Below are positions 46,078 to 55,143 of a stretch of DNA of 64,000 nt, one piece after another. A model generated the notes under the pieces. It saw nothing but the letters and a program-made list of their open reading frames with translations, searched no databases and was not told where the DNA came from. The stretch lies in assembly GCF_011516645.4 (NCBI RefSeq), contig NZ_CP088285.1:6342501-6406500 (forward strand), written 5' to 3'. Both the position numbers and the translations under genes were made by a program. This stretch comes from Bradyrhizobium septentrionale (GTDB lineage Bacteria > Pseudomonadota > Alphaproteobacteria > Rhizobiales > Xanthobacteraceae). How positions within the stretch are numbered: position 1 is the first letter of the stretch; each line of letters opens with the position of its first letter.

Positions 46078-46929
46078 ATGTCGGAGACGTCGCAAGACTC
46101 TAAGCCGGAGCGCTATGTTCGTCCCCTGAGCGCGGAATCGTCGGGCACCGCGCCGGGCAGGGGGCGGCTCAACGGCCGCCGCATCCTGGTGGTCGGCGGC
46201 GGCCAGCGCGTGTTCGATGCCGTGACCGATCCGATCGGCAACGGCCGCGCCATGAGCCTGCTGTTCGCGCGCGAGGGTGCGCATGTCGCGGTCGCCGACA
46301 TCAACCGCGCCTCCGCCGAGGATACGGTCGCGCGCATTGCTGATGACGGCGGCCGCGCGTTCGCGATCGCTGCCGACGTCACCAGGGAGGCCGATGTCAT
46401 CGGGATGATCGACGAGGCGCACCACACGATGGGTGGGCTCGACGGCATGGTGCTGAACATCGGCACCTTCGGCAAGACCGGGCTCGACAATGTCAGCGCC
46501 GAGGAGTGGAACAGGATCTACGACGTCAATGTCCGCGGCCCGATGCTGTGCTGCCGCGCTGCCTTGCCGAAATTCGCGGACGGCGGCGCGATCGTCTTCA
46601 TCTCCTCGATCGCGGCGCTGAAGGCGGGATCGCAGATGGCGGTCTATGATTCATCCAAGGCCGCGCTCGGCGGCCTGATGCGCAACATCGCCCACACCGG
46701 CGCGCGGCGCGGCATCCGCGCCAATCTGGTCTATCCCGGGCTGGTCGACACCCCGAACGGCCGCGAGGCCGGCGCCGGCCGGCCATCGCGCGGCAAGGGG
46801 CATGTCCCGTTCGGCCGCCAGGCGACGGCATGGGAGATCGCCTACGCCGTGCTGTTCTTCATGTCGGATGAAAGCGTCTACGTCACCGCGCAGACGCTGG
46901 CGGTAGACAGCGGGCTGAGCGGGCTTTAG
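46078..46929 (+). CDS. Short-chain dehydrogenase/reductase with unusual cofactor loop
   Basis: 283 residues. The SDR core has the catalytic serine/tyrosine/lysine in IVFISSIAALKAGSQMAVYD then SSK. The cofactor loop RILVVGGGQRVFDAVTDPIG NGRA carries an insertion of about 8 residues between the first glycines and the GxG end, where classic members have TGxxxGIG. It has a 30-residue N-terminal extension. It starts 4 bp after the CMD gene. Confidence 0.82.
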   Translation: MSETSQDSKPERYVRPLSAESSGTAPGRGRLNGRRILVVGGGQRVFDAVTDPIGNGRAMSLLFAREGAHVAVADINRASAEDTVARIADDGGRAFAIAADVTREADVIGMIDEAHHTMGGLDGMVLNIGTFGKTGLDNVSAEEWNRIYDVNVRGPMLCCRAALPKFADGGAIVFISSIAALKAGSQMAVYDSSKAALGGLMRNIAHTGARRGIRANLVYPGLVDTPNGREAGAGRPSRGKGHVPFGRQATAWEIAYAVLFFMSDESVYVTAQTLAVDSGLSGL

Positions 46930-46947
46930 CGGTGTGCAGTGTGGCCG

Positions 46948-47941
46948 CTATTCCGCGGCAATACTGGTCGGCACCGGGATGCCGACCCTGGGGCGCGTTT
47001 TGGCCGCGCGCCGGTTCTTCTTGCTGAAACGGCTGCCGGCCAGCAGCGAAGCGGCGGCGCGCAGTTGCTCGCGCAGCCATTGATTGGTGGTGTCGCCCTC
47101 GGCGGTGGCATGCCAGTAGAGATAATTGACGTGCGGGCTGATCGGGAACGGGCAGGGGAAGCACTGCAACAGCCCGGGATCCTCCAGCACGGAGGCCGCG
47201 CTTTCCGACGCCGTCAGCAGCATGTTGCTGCGGCTCACGACATGGCAGGCGGTCGCGAAATTCTGGCAGGTCAGGCGAACGGTACGCGTCAGGCCGAGGC
47301 GCTGGAACTGGAAGTCCTCGAACGACAAGCCGCTGCGCCGCGACGTCACGCAGACATGCTCCATGCGCAGATACGCCTTTGTCGAGCCTTGTGCCGAGTT
47401 CGGGATGGCTGCGCCGCGCGAACACCGCGATATGTTCGGTCAGGATCTGCTCGCGCCGCACCTCCGTCGAGAGCGGCAGCAGCGTATCGATCGCGACATC
47501 CAGCGTGCCCGCGGCAAGCTCGCGCTCCAGATTGTTGCGCTCGCTGCGCACGGTCGCAATCTCGACCAGCGGCGCCACCGTGCTGATCCGGTTGATCAGC
47601 GCGCTCAGCATTGGCGCCTCGAGATTGTTGCGCAGGCCGATCACGAACCGCTTCGGCGTCTTCGCCGGATCGAAGCGGTGGGTGTGGGTCAGCGTCGTCT
47701 CCAGGCCGTTGAGCGCCTGGCGCACCGTGGTGATGATCTGGCGTGCCAGCGGCGTCGGCGTCATCACGTGGTTGCGGCGCACGAACAGCGGATCGTTGAA
47801 CATCGCGCGCAGCCGGCTCAGCGCATGGCTCACCGCGGGCTGTGTCAGATTGAGGCGGAAGCAGGCCCGGCTGACGCCGCCCTCGGAATAGATCGCGTCG
47901 AACACGACGAACAGGTTCAGGTCGACGTCGCGTACATGCAT
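46948..47941 (-). pseudogene. LysR-family regulator, interrupted by a single-base frameshift
   Basis: The N-terminal frame from the ATG at 47941 gives a normal LysR HTH (DLNLFVVFDAIYSEGGVSRA, LTQPAVSHALSRLRAMFNDP) and half the ligand domain up to HPELGTRLDK. The rest (AYLRMEHVCVTSRRSGLSFE ... RVGIPVPTSIAAE) is in another frame. Removing one base from the run at 47378-47380 joins them as LDKAYLRMEH and restores a protein of about 330 residues. It may be a true mutation or a sequence error. It is divergent from the ABC-transporter operon and is the likely regulator of it. Confidence 0.8.
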
Positions 47942-48032
47942 GGAAATGATCTACCCGTATCCGTCGAATGCATTTGACGAATACTAGTCGGCACTCTTAA
48001 AGTCTCAAGCAAAATAATACCTGGAGGAAACG

Positions 48033-49058
48033 ATGAGCGTGCAATCGCCATCGCGCGGCGTTGCTGTCCCTGCGGCATCATCTCGCTCGGGCACAATGTT
48101 CGCAAAGCCGAGCCAGGAGCAGATCGTGCTCCTGATCACGTTCGCGCTTCTGATCGTGTTCGGTCTGACGCTGAACGGCTTTGCCACCGTCTCCAACCTC
48201 CTGAATCTGTTGCGGAGTATCTCCATCCTCGGCGTGCTCGGCCTCGGCATGGGGCTGATCGTGATCAGCCGCGGCATCGACCTCTCCGAGGTCGCGATCA
48301 TGGCGGGTTCCTGGGCGATCGCCTTGATCGAGATGCAGAACGGCATGCCTGTTTTCACGGCAGTGCTGCTGGCGCTGGCGATCGCGGTGCTGATCGGCGT
48401 CGTCAACGGCGTGATGGTCGCCTTCGTCGAGGCGCCGGCGCTGTTCGTGACGCTGGCGGCGGGCTTCGTGATCTATGGCCTTGCGTTCTGGATCGCGCCG
48501 GCCTGGGTGGTCTATGCGCCGAAGGATGCGCCGGGCCTGATGTATCTCGGCGCCGGACGGCTGTTCGGCATCCCGGTTCCGATCCTGGTGTTTGCGGTCT
48601 GCGCGATCGCGATGCACCTGTTCCTGTCGCGCACCTCGATCGGCCGCTTCATCTATGCGCAGGGCGACAATCCGGAGGCAGCGCGGCTGACCGGCGTCCC
48701 GCTGCGGCCGCTGATCGTGCTCGAGCACGTGCTGGTTGCACTGCTTGCCTGGATTGCAGGCCTGGTCTGGGTCGGCACCACAGGCAGCATGCAGATGGCG
48801 ATCACCCAGGGCACCATGATCTTCGACGTCGTGCTGGTCGTCGTGATCGGCGGCATCAGCCTGATCGGCGGCCGCGGCAGCGTGTTCAGCGTCGTGGTCG
48901 GCTGCGTCCTGATCGGCACGCTGCTCAATGCCTTCACCATCATGGACGTCAACAGCGAGGTGCAAAACATCGTCAAGGGCGTGGTGCTGCTGGCCGCCAT
49001 CGTGCTCGACAACTGGCTGCATCCCCGTGACGAGGAGACCGCGCGGCAAGGCGACTAG
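48033..49058 (+). CDS. Sugar-type ABC transporter permease (RbsC family)
   Basis: 341 residues, about ten membrane helices. Family features are GLGMGLIVISRGIDLSEVAI (normally GGIDLSVG), GVVNGVMVAFVEAPALFVTL and VVIGGISLIGGRGSVFSVVV. GGAGGAAACG precedes the ATG. It is first in the operon permease - binding protein - permease/propeller - propeller - ATPase. Despite the ribose-type family, the aromatic catabolic genes downstream suggest a different ligand. Confidence 0.9.
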   Translation: MSVQSPSRGVAVPAASSRSGTMFAKPSQEQIVLLITFALLIVFGLTLNGFATVSNLLNLLRSISILGVLGLGMGLIVISRGIDLSEVAIMAGSWAIALIEMQNGMPVFTAVLLALAIAVLIGVVNGVMVAFVEAPALFVTLAAGFVIYGLAFWIAPAWVVYAPKDAPGLMYLGAGRLFGIPVPILVFAVCAIAMHLFLSRTSIGRFIYAQGDNPEAARLTGVPLRPLIVLEHVLVALLAWIAGLVWVGTTGSMQMAITQGTMIFDVVLVVVIGGISLIGGRGSVFSVVVGCVLIGTLLNAFTIMDVNSEVQNIVKGVVLLAAIVLDNWLHPRDEETARQGD

Positions 49059-49155
49059 AAGAAGGCGACTGAAACAAGACGACTGGGCGCGCCCCTCGCG
49101 CCAATCAATCAGAACAATTCCCAATCAATCAAAAGAATTTTGTGTGGAGGAGACG

Positions 49156-50178
49156 ATGAAGACGACCAAGTTCTGGACGATCCTGCTCGCCGGCGCGACG
49201 CTGGCCGCGATGCCGTTTGCCGCATCCGCGCAGGAGGAAGGCACCAAGACCGCGCGCGAGCTGCGCGCCGTCTACGACAAGGCGCTGCAGGGCAAGACGA
49301 TCGCCTATCTGCCGATCGCGCTCGGCGTGCCGCTGTCCGACGAATGGGGCCGGGTGGTGCAGGAAGAGGCCGAGTGGCGCGGCATGAAATACGTCGTGCG
49401 TGATCCCAACAACAATCCGTCGGCGATGCAGCAGGCGCTGACCGCGCTGGTCGACCAGAAGCCCGACGTGCTGATCGTGCAGAATCCAAGCGTCACGCTG
49501 TTGATGAAGGACCTGAAGCGCGCCGAAAGCCAAGGCACGCATGTGATCCAGATCAACATGTCCTCGAACTACAAGTCCGGCGCCTTTGTCGGTGCCGACT
49601 GGCGCGAGATCGGCAAGATGCTCGCCAGCGAAACTGTGAAGGCCTGCGGCACCGGCTCCGGCAAGTCGGGCAAGGTCCAGATCGTGCAGGGCGAACTGAC
49701 CGCAGCCGCCAGCGTCGACCAGGTCGGCGGCATCATGGAGGTCTTGAACAAGGATCCCAACATCAAGGTGGTTTCGAACCAGGCCGCCAACTGGGACGCC
49801 AACACCGCGCTGAATGTCACCGCAACCGTGATCCAGCAGCATCCTGACCTGTGCGCCTCGATCGGCTTCTGGGGCATCATGGAGTCGGGCGCCGCGCAGG
49901 CGATCCGCAACGCCGGCAAGATCGACGATGTGAAAGTGTTCGCCTCGGGCGAGGGCTCGCAGCTCGATTGCGATCAGGTCAATTCGGGCAATTTCTACAA
50001 GTTCCTGAGCTACAAGGCGACCGAGCAGGGCCATGACCTGATGTTCGCCGCCGAAACCCTCCTGGTATCCGGCGAGAAGCCTGGCGGGCGCAATCTCGTC
50101 TATTACACGCGGCCGATCTGGCTCGATAAGTCCAACGCCTCGGGCGCCAACTGCTTCGCGCTACCCAAGAAGAACTAA
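49156..50178 (+). CDS. Sugar-type ABC transporter substrate-binding protein
   Basis: 340 residues, periplasmic-binding-protein class I (RbsB-like). The signal peptide is KFWTILLAGATLAAMPFAASAQ. The fold shows in IAYLPIALGVPLSDEWGRVV, ALVDQKPDVLIVQNPSVTLL and GFWGIMESGAAQAIRNAGKI. Two to three cysteines in the mature part may form a disulfide. GGAGGAGACG lies before the ATG. A strong stem-loop follows its stop, as often found after highly expressed binding-protein genes. Confidence 0.9.
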   Translation: MKTTKFWTILLAGATLAAMPFAASAQEEGTKTARELRAVYDKALQGKTIAYLPIALGVPLSDEWGRVVQEEAEWRGMKYVVRDPNNNPSAMQQALTALVDQKPDVLIVQNPSVTLLMKDLKRAESQGTHVIQINMSSNYKSGAFVGADWREIGKMLASETVKACGTGSGKSGKVQIVQGELTAAASVDQVGGIMEVLNKDPNIKVVSNQAANWDANTALNVTATVIQQHPDLCASIGFWGIMESGAAQAIRNAGKIDDVKVFASGEGSQLDCDQVNSGNFYKFLSYKATEQGHDLMFAAETLLVSGEKPGGRNLVYYTRPIWLDKSNASGANCFALPKKN

Positions 50179-50189
50179 CAAGGCGCGAG

Positions 50190-50224
50190 ACAGCCGGCGC
50201 GGGGGGCATTCCCGCGCCGGCTGT
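50190..50224 (+). terminator. Strong intercistronic stem-loop after the binding-protein gene
   Basis: Perfect 14-bp stem ACAGCCGGCGCGGG / CCCGCGCCGGCTGT with a 7-base loop. No T tract follows, so it is more likely an mRNA-stabilising or attenuating structure than a full terminator; it would favour the binding protein over the downstream genes. Confidence 0.65.
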
Positions 50225-50230
50225 ATCACA

Positions 50231-50322
50231 AGCATGATCCGGAAAAGTGGAAGCCGGTTTTCCGAAAGATCATGCTCAATAAGAGAACGAGATCACGATG
50301 GGAGTTCTCACATCATGATCGA
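50231..50322. repeat. Dispersed palindromic repeat, family R2 (copy 2)
   Basis: AGCATGATCCGGAAAAGTGG ... CCGGTTTTCCGAAAGATCATGCT, then GAGATCACGATG ... CATCATGATC. Same element as at 25821-25928. Confidence 0.82.
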
Positions 50323-50337
50323 GGGAGTGCTTTGACG

Positions 50338-52701
50338 ATGTCGATGGCTGTCGATTCCTTTGCCGCATCGGTGCGGCGGTTCTCACCCCGGCTCTTGCTG
50401 TCCGAGCTGTTGCTCAAGCAGTGGTTCGAGCCGGTGGTTCCCTTCACCGTGATGATCGGGTTGTGGACCTATTTCGCGCTCACCATTCCCGACTACGCCT
50501 CGGTGCAGAACTCGGTCTCGCTGCTGCGGCTGTTCGCCGAGTTCGGCTTCGTTGCGCTCGCGATGGGCTTCTGCCTGGTCACCGGCGGCATCGATCTTTC
50601 GGTCGGCGCGATCTTCGCGCTGTGCAATTTCGCGGCGCTGTATTTCCTGCTGGTGCGCGAATGGCCGGTTGGGCTGGCCATTCCGGCGACGCTGCTGGTC
50701 GGCGCGCTGCTCGGCAGCATCAACGGTTTCCTGATCGGCTTCCTCAAGACGCGGCCGTTCCTGACCACACTGGTGACGCTGATCATCCTGCGCGCCTCGG
50801 TCAATCTGCTCAACACCAGCTATGCCCAAGTGTTCGCGACCAATTCGGTCGAGAGCGACGCCTGGGACTTCGTCGGCGGCGGCAGCGTGCTCGGCATTCC
50901 CATCAACGCCGCGACGCTGTTCGTGGTGCTCTTGATCTGCCACATCTTCCTGTCGCGCTCGCGCTATGGCTGGCATCTCACCGCGATCGGCGCCAGCCGC
51001 AAGGCGGCGCGCCACGCCGGCATCCGTGTCCGCCTGATGCTGTTCATGACCTATGTGCTGTCGGGCACGCTGTGTGCGGCGAGCGGCATCTTCTACGCAG
51101 CACGCCAGGCCTCGACGGATTCCACCACCGGCGTCGGCTGGGAATTCCAGGCGCTCACCGCCGTGGTGCTCGGCGGCGTGTCGCTGGCCGGCGGCAAGGG
51201 CACGGTGTGGCGGGCGATGATCGGTGCGCTGATCATCTTCCTGCTGATCAACGGCCTCGTGCGGATGGGCATCCCCGGCTACGTCACCTCGGCGGTAACC
51301 GGCATGATCCTGCTCGCCGCCGTCGGTATCGACGTCAAATGGTCGAAGAATCGCGGCAAGGCGATCCAGAAGATCTATGTCAATCCGGCGTTCGTGCCGC
51401 TGGCCTCGGCGCCGGCGGTGCAGCCCGGCGCGACCTCGCCCTACGCACAGAACGACCGGCTGATCAACGCCCAGGCGATCGGCGTCGATCAGGTCGAGGG
51501 GCCGGAGGACGTCATCCTCGACCGCCAGGGCCGGCTCTACGGCTCGACCCGCGACGGCAACGTGATCCGCTTCTCCGGGCCCGACTTCAAGACCCGCGAG
51601 GTGTTCGCCCATATCGGCGGGCGGCCGCTCGGCATGCAGTTCGATCGCGACGAGAACCTGATCGTCGCGGTCGCCGGCATGGGGGTCTACGGCGTCGCGC
51701 CCGATGGCGGCATCTTCAAGGTCACCGACGAGACCAACCGCACCTGGTACAAGCTGAACGACGATTCCCGGCTGCGGATGGCCGACGATCTCGACATCGC
51801 GCCCGACGGCAAGATCTATTTCAGCGACTGCACCACGCGCTACGAGATGACCACCAACACCCTCGACATCCTCGAGGGCCGGCCGAATGGCCGCGTGGTC
51901 TGCTACGACCCGGCGACCAAGACCACGCGCACCGTGATTAACCACTTCTATTTCCCGAACGGGATCTGCGTCTCGCATGACGGCAAGTCGATCCTGATTG
52001 CGTCGACCTCGCTGTGCAAGGTGTTCCGCCACTGGGTCGATGGGCCGAACAAGGGCAAGACCGAAGTGCTGATGGACGAGCTGCCGGGCAACCCCGACAA
52101 CATCAACCGTGCGTCCGATGGCACCTACTGGCTGGCTTTGGTCGGCATCCGCACGCCGACCTTCGACCTCGCCGCGCGAAAACCCGGCTTCCGCTTACGC
52201 ATGGTCAAGCAGGTGCCGACCGACGAGTGGCTGGCGCCGGCGCTCAACCATGGCTGCGTGCTGAAGTTCAACGAGCAGGGCGAAGCGCTGGAATCGTGGT
52301 GGGACCCGACCGGCATCTCGCATTCGACGTTGACCTCGATGCGCGAGCACGAGGGTTATCTCTATCTCGGCGGGCTCGAGAACAACCGGATCGGCCGCAT
52401 CAAGCTCGACGGCGTCGACGACAGCTGGACCGGCTACGACGCGTATTGGGGCGCAAAAGCAGGGTGGCGAAATAATGGGATTTTTCGATCATCTGCTGCG
52501 CGATATCAGAAGCGTCATCGACCGCGACGGCGGCCAGAACGCGATCCCGCCGCTCGACGGCGCGATGAGCCCGAACGATCGGCTCGACACAGCCACACCG
52601 ATTGGCGAGCCGCTGCCCGGCATCGACGACGTCATCGCGGCCGGCGACGGCGCGGTCTATGTCTCCGCCGGACGGCAGGTGGTCAAGCTCAGCGGCAATG
52701 A
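50338..52701 (+). CDS. ABC permease (RbsC type) fused to an SMP-30/strictosidine-synthase-like beta-propeller
   Basis: Residues 1-330 are an RbsC-like permease (GFCLVTGGIDLSVGAIFALC, GSINGFLIGFLKTRPFLTTL, AVVLGGVSLAGGKGTVWRAM). Residues about 375-700 are a six-bladed propeller like SMP-30/APMAP lactonases (GVDQVEGPEDVILDRQGRLY, ADDLDIAPDGKIYFSDCTTR, FYFPNGICVSHDGKSILIAS, PGNPDNINRASDGTYWLAL). RbsC proteins keep both ends inside, so the propeller should be cytoplasmic. The last 80 or so residues are Arg-rich and are the out-of-frame reading of the next gene. Adding one G to GGGG at 52448-52451 would end the protein as WGRKSRVAK with a stop at 52475, overlapping the next ATG. The true end is therefore probably 52475. 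Confidence 0.8.
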   Translation: MSMAVDSFAASVRRFSPRLLLSELLLKQWFEPVVPFTVMIGLWTYFALTIPDYASVQNSVSLLRLFAEFGFVALAMGFCLVTGGIDLSVGAIFALCNFAALYFLLVREWPVGLAIPATLLVGALLGSINGFLIGFLKTRPFLTTLVTLIILRASVNLLNTSYAQVFATNSVESDAWDFVGGGSVLGIPINAATLFVVLLICHIFLSRSRYGWHLTAIGASRKAARHAGIRVRLMLFMTYVLSGTLCAASGIFYAARQASTDSTTGVGWEFQALTAVVLGGVSLAGGKGTVWRAMIGALIIFLLINGLVRMGIPGYVTSAVTGMILLAAVGIDVKWSKNRGKAIQKIYVNPAFVPLASAPAVQPGATSPYAQNDRLINAQAIGVDQVEGPEDVILDRQGRLYGSTRDGNVIRFSGPDFKTREVFAHIGGRPLGMQFDRDENLIVAVAGMGVYGVAPDGGIFKVTDETNRTWYKLNDDSRLRMADDLDIAPDGKIYFSDCTTRYEMTTNTLDILEGRPNGRVVCYDPATKTTRTVINHFYFPNGICVSHDGKSILIASTSLCKVFRHWVDGPNKGKTEVLMDELPGNPDNINRASDGTYWLALVGIRTPTFDLAARKPGFRLRMVKQVPTDEWLAPALNHGCVLKFNEQGEALESWWDPTGISHSTLTSMREHEGYLYLGGLENNRIGRIKLDGVDDSWTGYDAYWGAKAGWRNNGIFRSSAARYQKRHRPRRRPERDPAARRRDEPERSARHSHTDWRAAARHRRRHRGRRRRGLCLRRTAGGQAQRQ

Positions 52702-53596
52702 TCTCTCGACCCGCACGGTCGTTGCCGAATTCGAGGACGATGCCGGCGGGCTCGCATTGCATCCGGACGGCCGCCTGCTGGTCTGCGTCGCGGGCAGGGG
52801 GCTTGCTGCGATCGATCCCGCAAAGCCGGATCCGCGCTGGCTGGAAGCTGCCGGCGGCAGCGCGCTCACGGGGCTGTTGTCGGTCACGGCGGCGCCCGAT
52901 GGCCGCATCTATGCCGTCGAAGGCAGCGCCGGCCGCCGCCCAGGCGAGTGGCGGCATGATTTGATGGAGAAGCGCACCAATGGCCGCCTCGTCTGCTGCG
53001 GCGCCGGCCTCGACAATCCGCAGGTGCTGCTGCGCGATCTCGCCTATCCCTTTGGCGTCAGCGTTTCGGACGACGGCAAGAGCCTGTGGCTCACCGAGAG
53101 CGGGGCGCATCGGCTCAGCCGCTTCGCGCTTGCCGGCAACGCCCTTGGCGCCCGGGAGATTGTCGCCGCCAACATGGCGGGCTATCCGGCGCGGCTGCAT
53201 CCGGACGGCCATGGCGGGCTGCTGCTCGGCGTCTTCGCGCGCCGTACCCATTTGATCGAGTTCGTGCTCAAGGAAGACGATTTCCGCGAGGAGATGATGG
53301 CGACGATGCCGCCGGATTACTGGGTGGCGCCGGCGCTCACCGGCGGCAGCGATTGCCTGGAGCCGATGCAGATCGGTAGCGTCAAGGCACTCGGCATCCA
53401 GAAGCCGTGGGCGCCGCCGCGGTCCTATGGCCTGCTGCTGCATCTCGATGCCGACGGCGAGGCGACCGACAGCCTGCACAGCCGTGCTGGCCGCCGCTTC
53501 CACGGCATCACCGCCGCTTGCGCCACGCCCTCGGGCGTCGTGATCGCCGCGCGCGGCGCCGGACGGCTGCTGCGCTACACCGGAGAGTTGCGATGA
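52475..53596 (+). CDS. Second SMP-30/gluconolactonase-like beta-propeller protein
   Basis: 373 residues without signal peptide. Propeller motifs include GDGAVYVSAGRQVVKLSGND, ALHPDGRLLVCVAGRGLAAI, YPFGVSVSDDGKSLWLTESG and GITAACATPSGVVIAARGAG. The region YPARLHPDGHGGLLLGVFAR is like plant strictosidine-synthase relatives. It lies between the permease fusion and the ATPase, whose ATG overlaps its stop. It may hydrolyse a lactone or ester entering by the transporter (inference). Confidence 0.82.
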   Translation: MGFFDHLLRDIRSVIDRDGGQNAIPPLDGAMSPNDRLDTATPIGEPLPGIDDVIAAGDGAVYVSAGRQVVKLSGNDLSTRTVVAEFEDDAGGLALHPDGRLLVCVAGRGLAAIDPAKPDPRWLEAAGGSALTGLLSVTAAPDGRIYAVEGSAGRRPGEWRHDLMEKRTNGRLVCCGAGLDNPQVLLRDLAYPFGVSVSDDGKSLWLTESGAHRLSRFALAGNALGAREIVAANMAGYPARLHPDGHGGLLLGVFARRTHLIEFVLKEDDFREEMMATMPPDYWVAPALTGGSDCLEPMQIGSVKALGIQKPWAPPRSYGLLLHLDADGEATDSLHSRAGRRFHGITAACATPSGVVIAARGAGRLLRYTGELR

Positions 53597-55143
53597 ATGA
53601 CGGCGTGATGCAGGCGACAACCAGCGCCAAGACAGCGGATGCGTCCGCGACCCGCGAGCCGGTGCTGCGGATCACCAGCGGCTCGAAAATCTATGGCGGC
53701 GTTCATGCCATCGAGGGCGTCAATTTCGATCTCTATCCCGGTGAGGTCCATGCGCTGGTCGGCGAGAACGGCGCCGGCAAGTCGACGCTGTGCAAGGCGA
53801 TCGCGGGCGCGATCAATCTCACCTCCGGCGACTATCTGCTCGACGGCAAGCCTGCCAATTTCGAGCAGCCGCGCGACGCGCTCGATGCCGGCATCTGCAT
53901 GGTCTATCAGGAGACCAGCCTGGTGCCGACCATGACGGCGGCGCAGAACATCGAGCTCGGCAACGAGAAGCTGCTGACGCGTTTCCGCACCCTGAACATC
54001 CAGGCCCAGCAGCTGCTGCAGTCGCTCAACTTCCACGTCGATCCGGCAACGCCGGTGGCGCTGCTCGGCACCGCCAAGAAGCAGATGGTGGAGATCGCGC
54101 GCGCGATCTACAACAAGGCGCGCATCATCATCTTCGACGAGCCGACCGCGTCGCTGACGCCGGAAGAAATCGTCCACTTCTTCCATCTGGTGCGCGACCT
54201 GCGCGCCCGCGGCGTCTCGATCATCTACATCTCGCATGCGCTGGAGGAATCGCTCCAGATCGCCGACCGCATCACCGTGCTGCGTGACGGCAAACTGGTA
54301 ATCACGGCGCCCGCCAAGCAGCTAACCCGCGACGCGCTGGTGCAGCACATGGTCGGGCGCGAGGTGGCGCAGGCGGTCTACGGCCGCAAGGAGAAGACCC
54401 ATCAGCGCCGCGAGAAGGTGCTGACGGTCGAGAACGTCACCATGGGCATGGCGGTCAAGAACATGTCGTTCTCGGTCTATGCCGGCGAGGTGGTCGGCAT
54501 TGCCGGCCTGATCGGCTCCGGCCGCACCGAGATCGCAAAAATCATCTACGGCGCGCTGAAGCGCAATCTGGTCAATGGCGGCACCATCCGGCTGCGCGGC
54601 AAGCCGATCCGCTACCGCGTGCCGCGGCAGGCGATCAATGACGGCATCGCCTACATCACCGAGGACCGCAAGGCCAACGGCTTCTTCGAGACCATGGTGG
54701 TCGACGACAACGTCTATATCGGCAGCCTTGCCACACGGAAGGGCTGGAGCTTCCTGCTGGCGCGCGCCAGGCGCAGCAAGCTCGCCAATTACTGGGTCGA
54801 GCGGCTCAAGATCAGCGCGCTGCAACGCAAGGCGCGGATCGTCGAGCTGTCCGGCGGCAACCAGCAGAAGGTGGTGCTGGCCAAGACGCTGGTGCAGGAG
54901 CCCTCGATCATCTTCTTCGACGAGCCGACGCGCGGCGTCGATGTCGGCACTATCCCGCACATTCATGGCGAAATCCGCCGTCTCGCCGACGAAGGCAAGG
55001 CGGTGGTGGTGATCTCGTCATATCTGCCGGAGATCCTCGCGGTGTCCGACCGCATCCTGGTCGCCCGCACCGGCCGCATCGCCGCCGAATTCGACGCCGC
55101 CGACGCGACGCAGGACAAGATCCTTTACGCGGCGGTGCATTGA
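53593..55143 (+). CDS. Sugar-type ABC transporter ATP-binding protein (RbsA/MglA-like)
   Basis: 516 residues with two ATPase domains. Domain 1 has Walker A GENGAGKST, Walker B IIIFDEPTAS and a degenerate signature (LLGTAKKQ). Domain 2 has the usual degenerate Walker A (GLIGSGRTE), an intact signature LSGGNQQKV and Walker B IIFFDEPTRGVD. The ATG overlaps the preceding stop by 4 bases. Last gene of the transporter operon. Confidence 0.92.
   Translation: MNDGVMQATTSAKTADASATREPVLRITSGSKIYGGVHAIEGVNFDLYPGEVHALVGENGAGKSTLCKAIAGAINLTSGDYLLDGKPANFEQPRDALDAGICMVYQETSLVPTMTAAQNIELGNEKLLTRFRTLNIQAQQLLQSLNFHVDPATPVALLGTAKKQMVEIARAIYNKARIIIFDEPTASLTPEEIVHFFHLVRDLRARGVSIIYISHALEESLQIADRITVLRDGKLVITAPAKQLTRDALVQHMVGREVAQAVYGRKEKTHQRREKVLTVENVTMGMAVKNMSFSVYAGEVVGIAGLIGSGRTEIAKIIYGALKRNLVNGGTIRLRGKPIRYRVPRQAINDGIAYITEDRKANGFFETMVVDDNVYIGSLATRKGWSFLLARARRSKLANYWVERLKISALQRKARIVELSGGNQQKVVLAKTLVQEPSIIFFDEPTRGVDVGTIPHIHGEIRRLADEGKAVVVISSYLPEILAVSDRILVARTGRIAAEFDAADATQDKILYAAVH

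Noticed and set aside
50383..52032. 549-codon minus-strand frame over the permease fusion
   Set aside because: Antisense shadow; the plus strand carries permease and propeller motifs.
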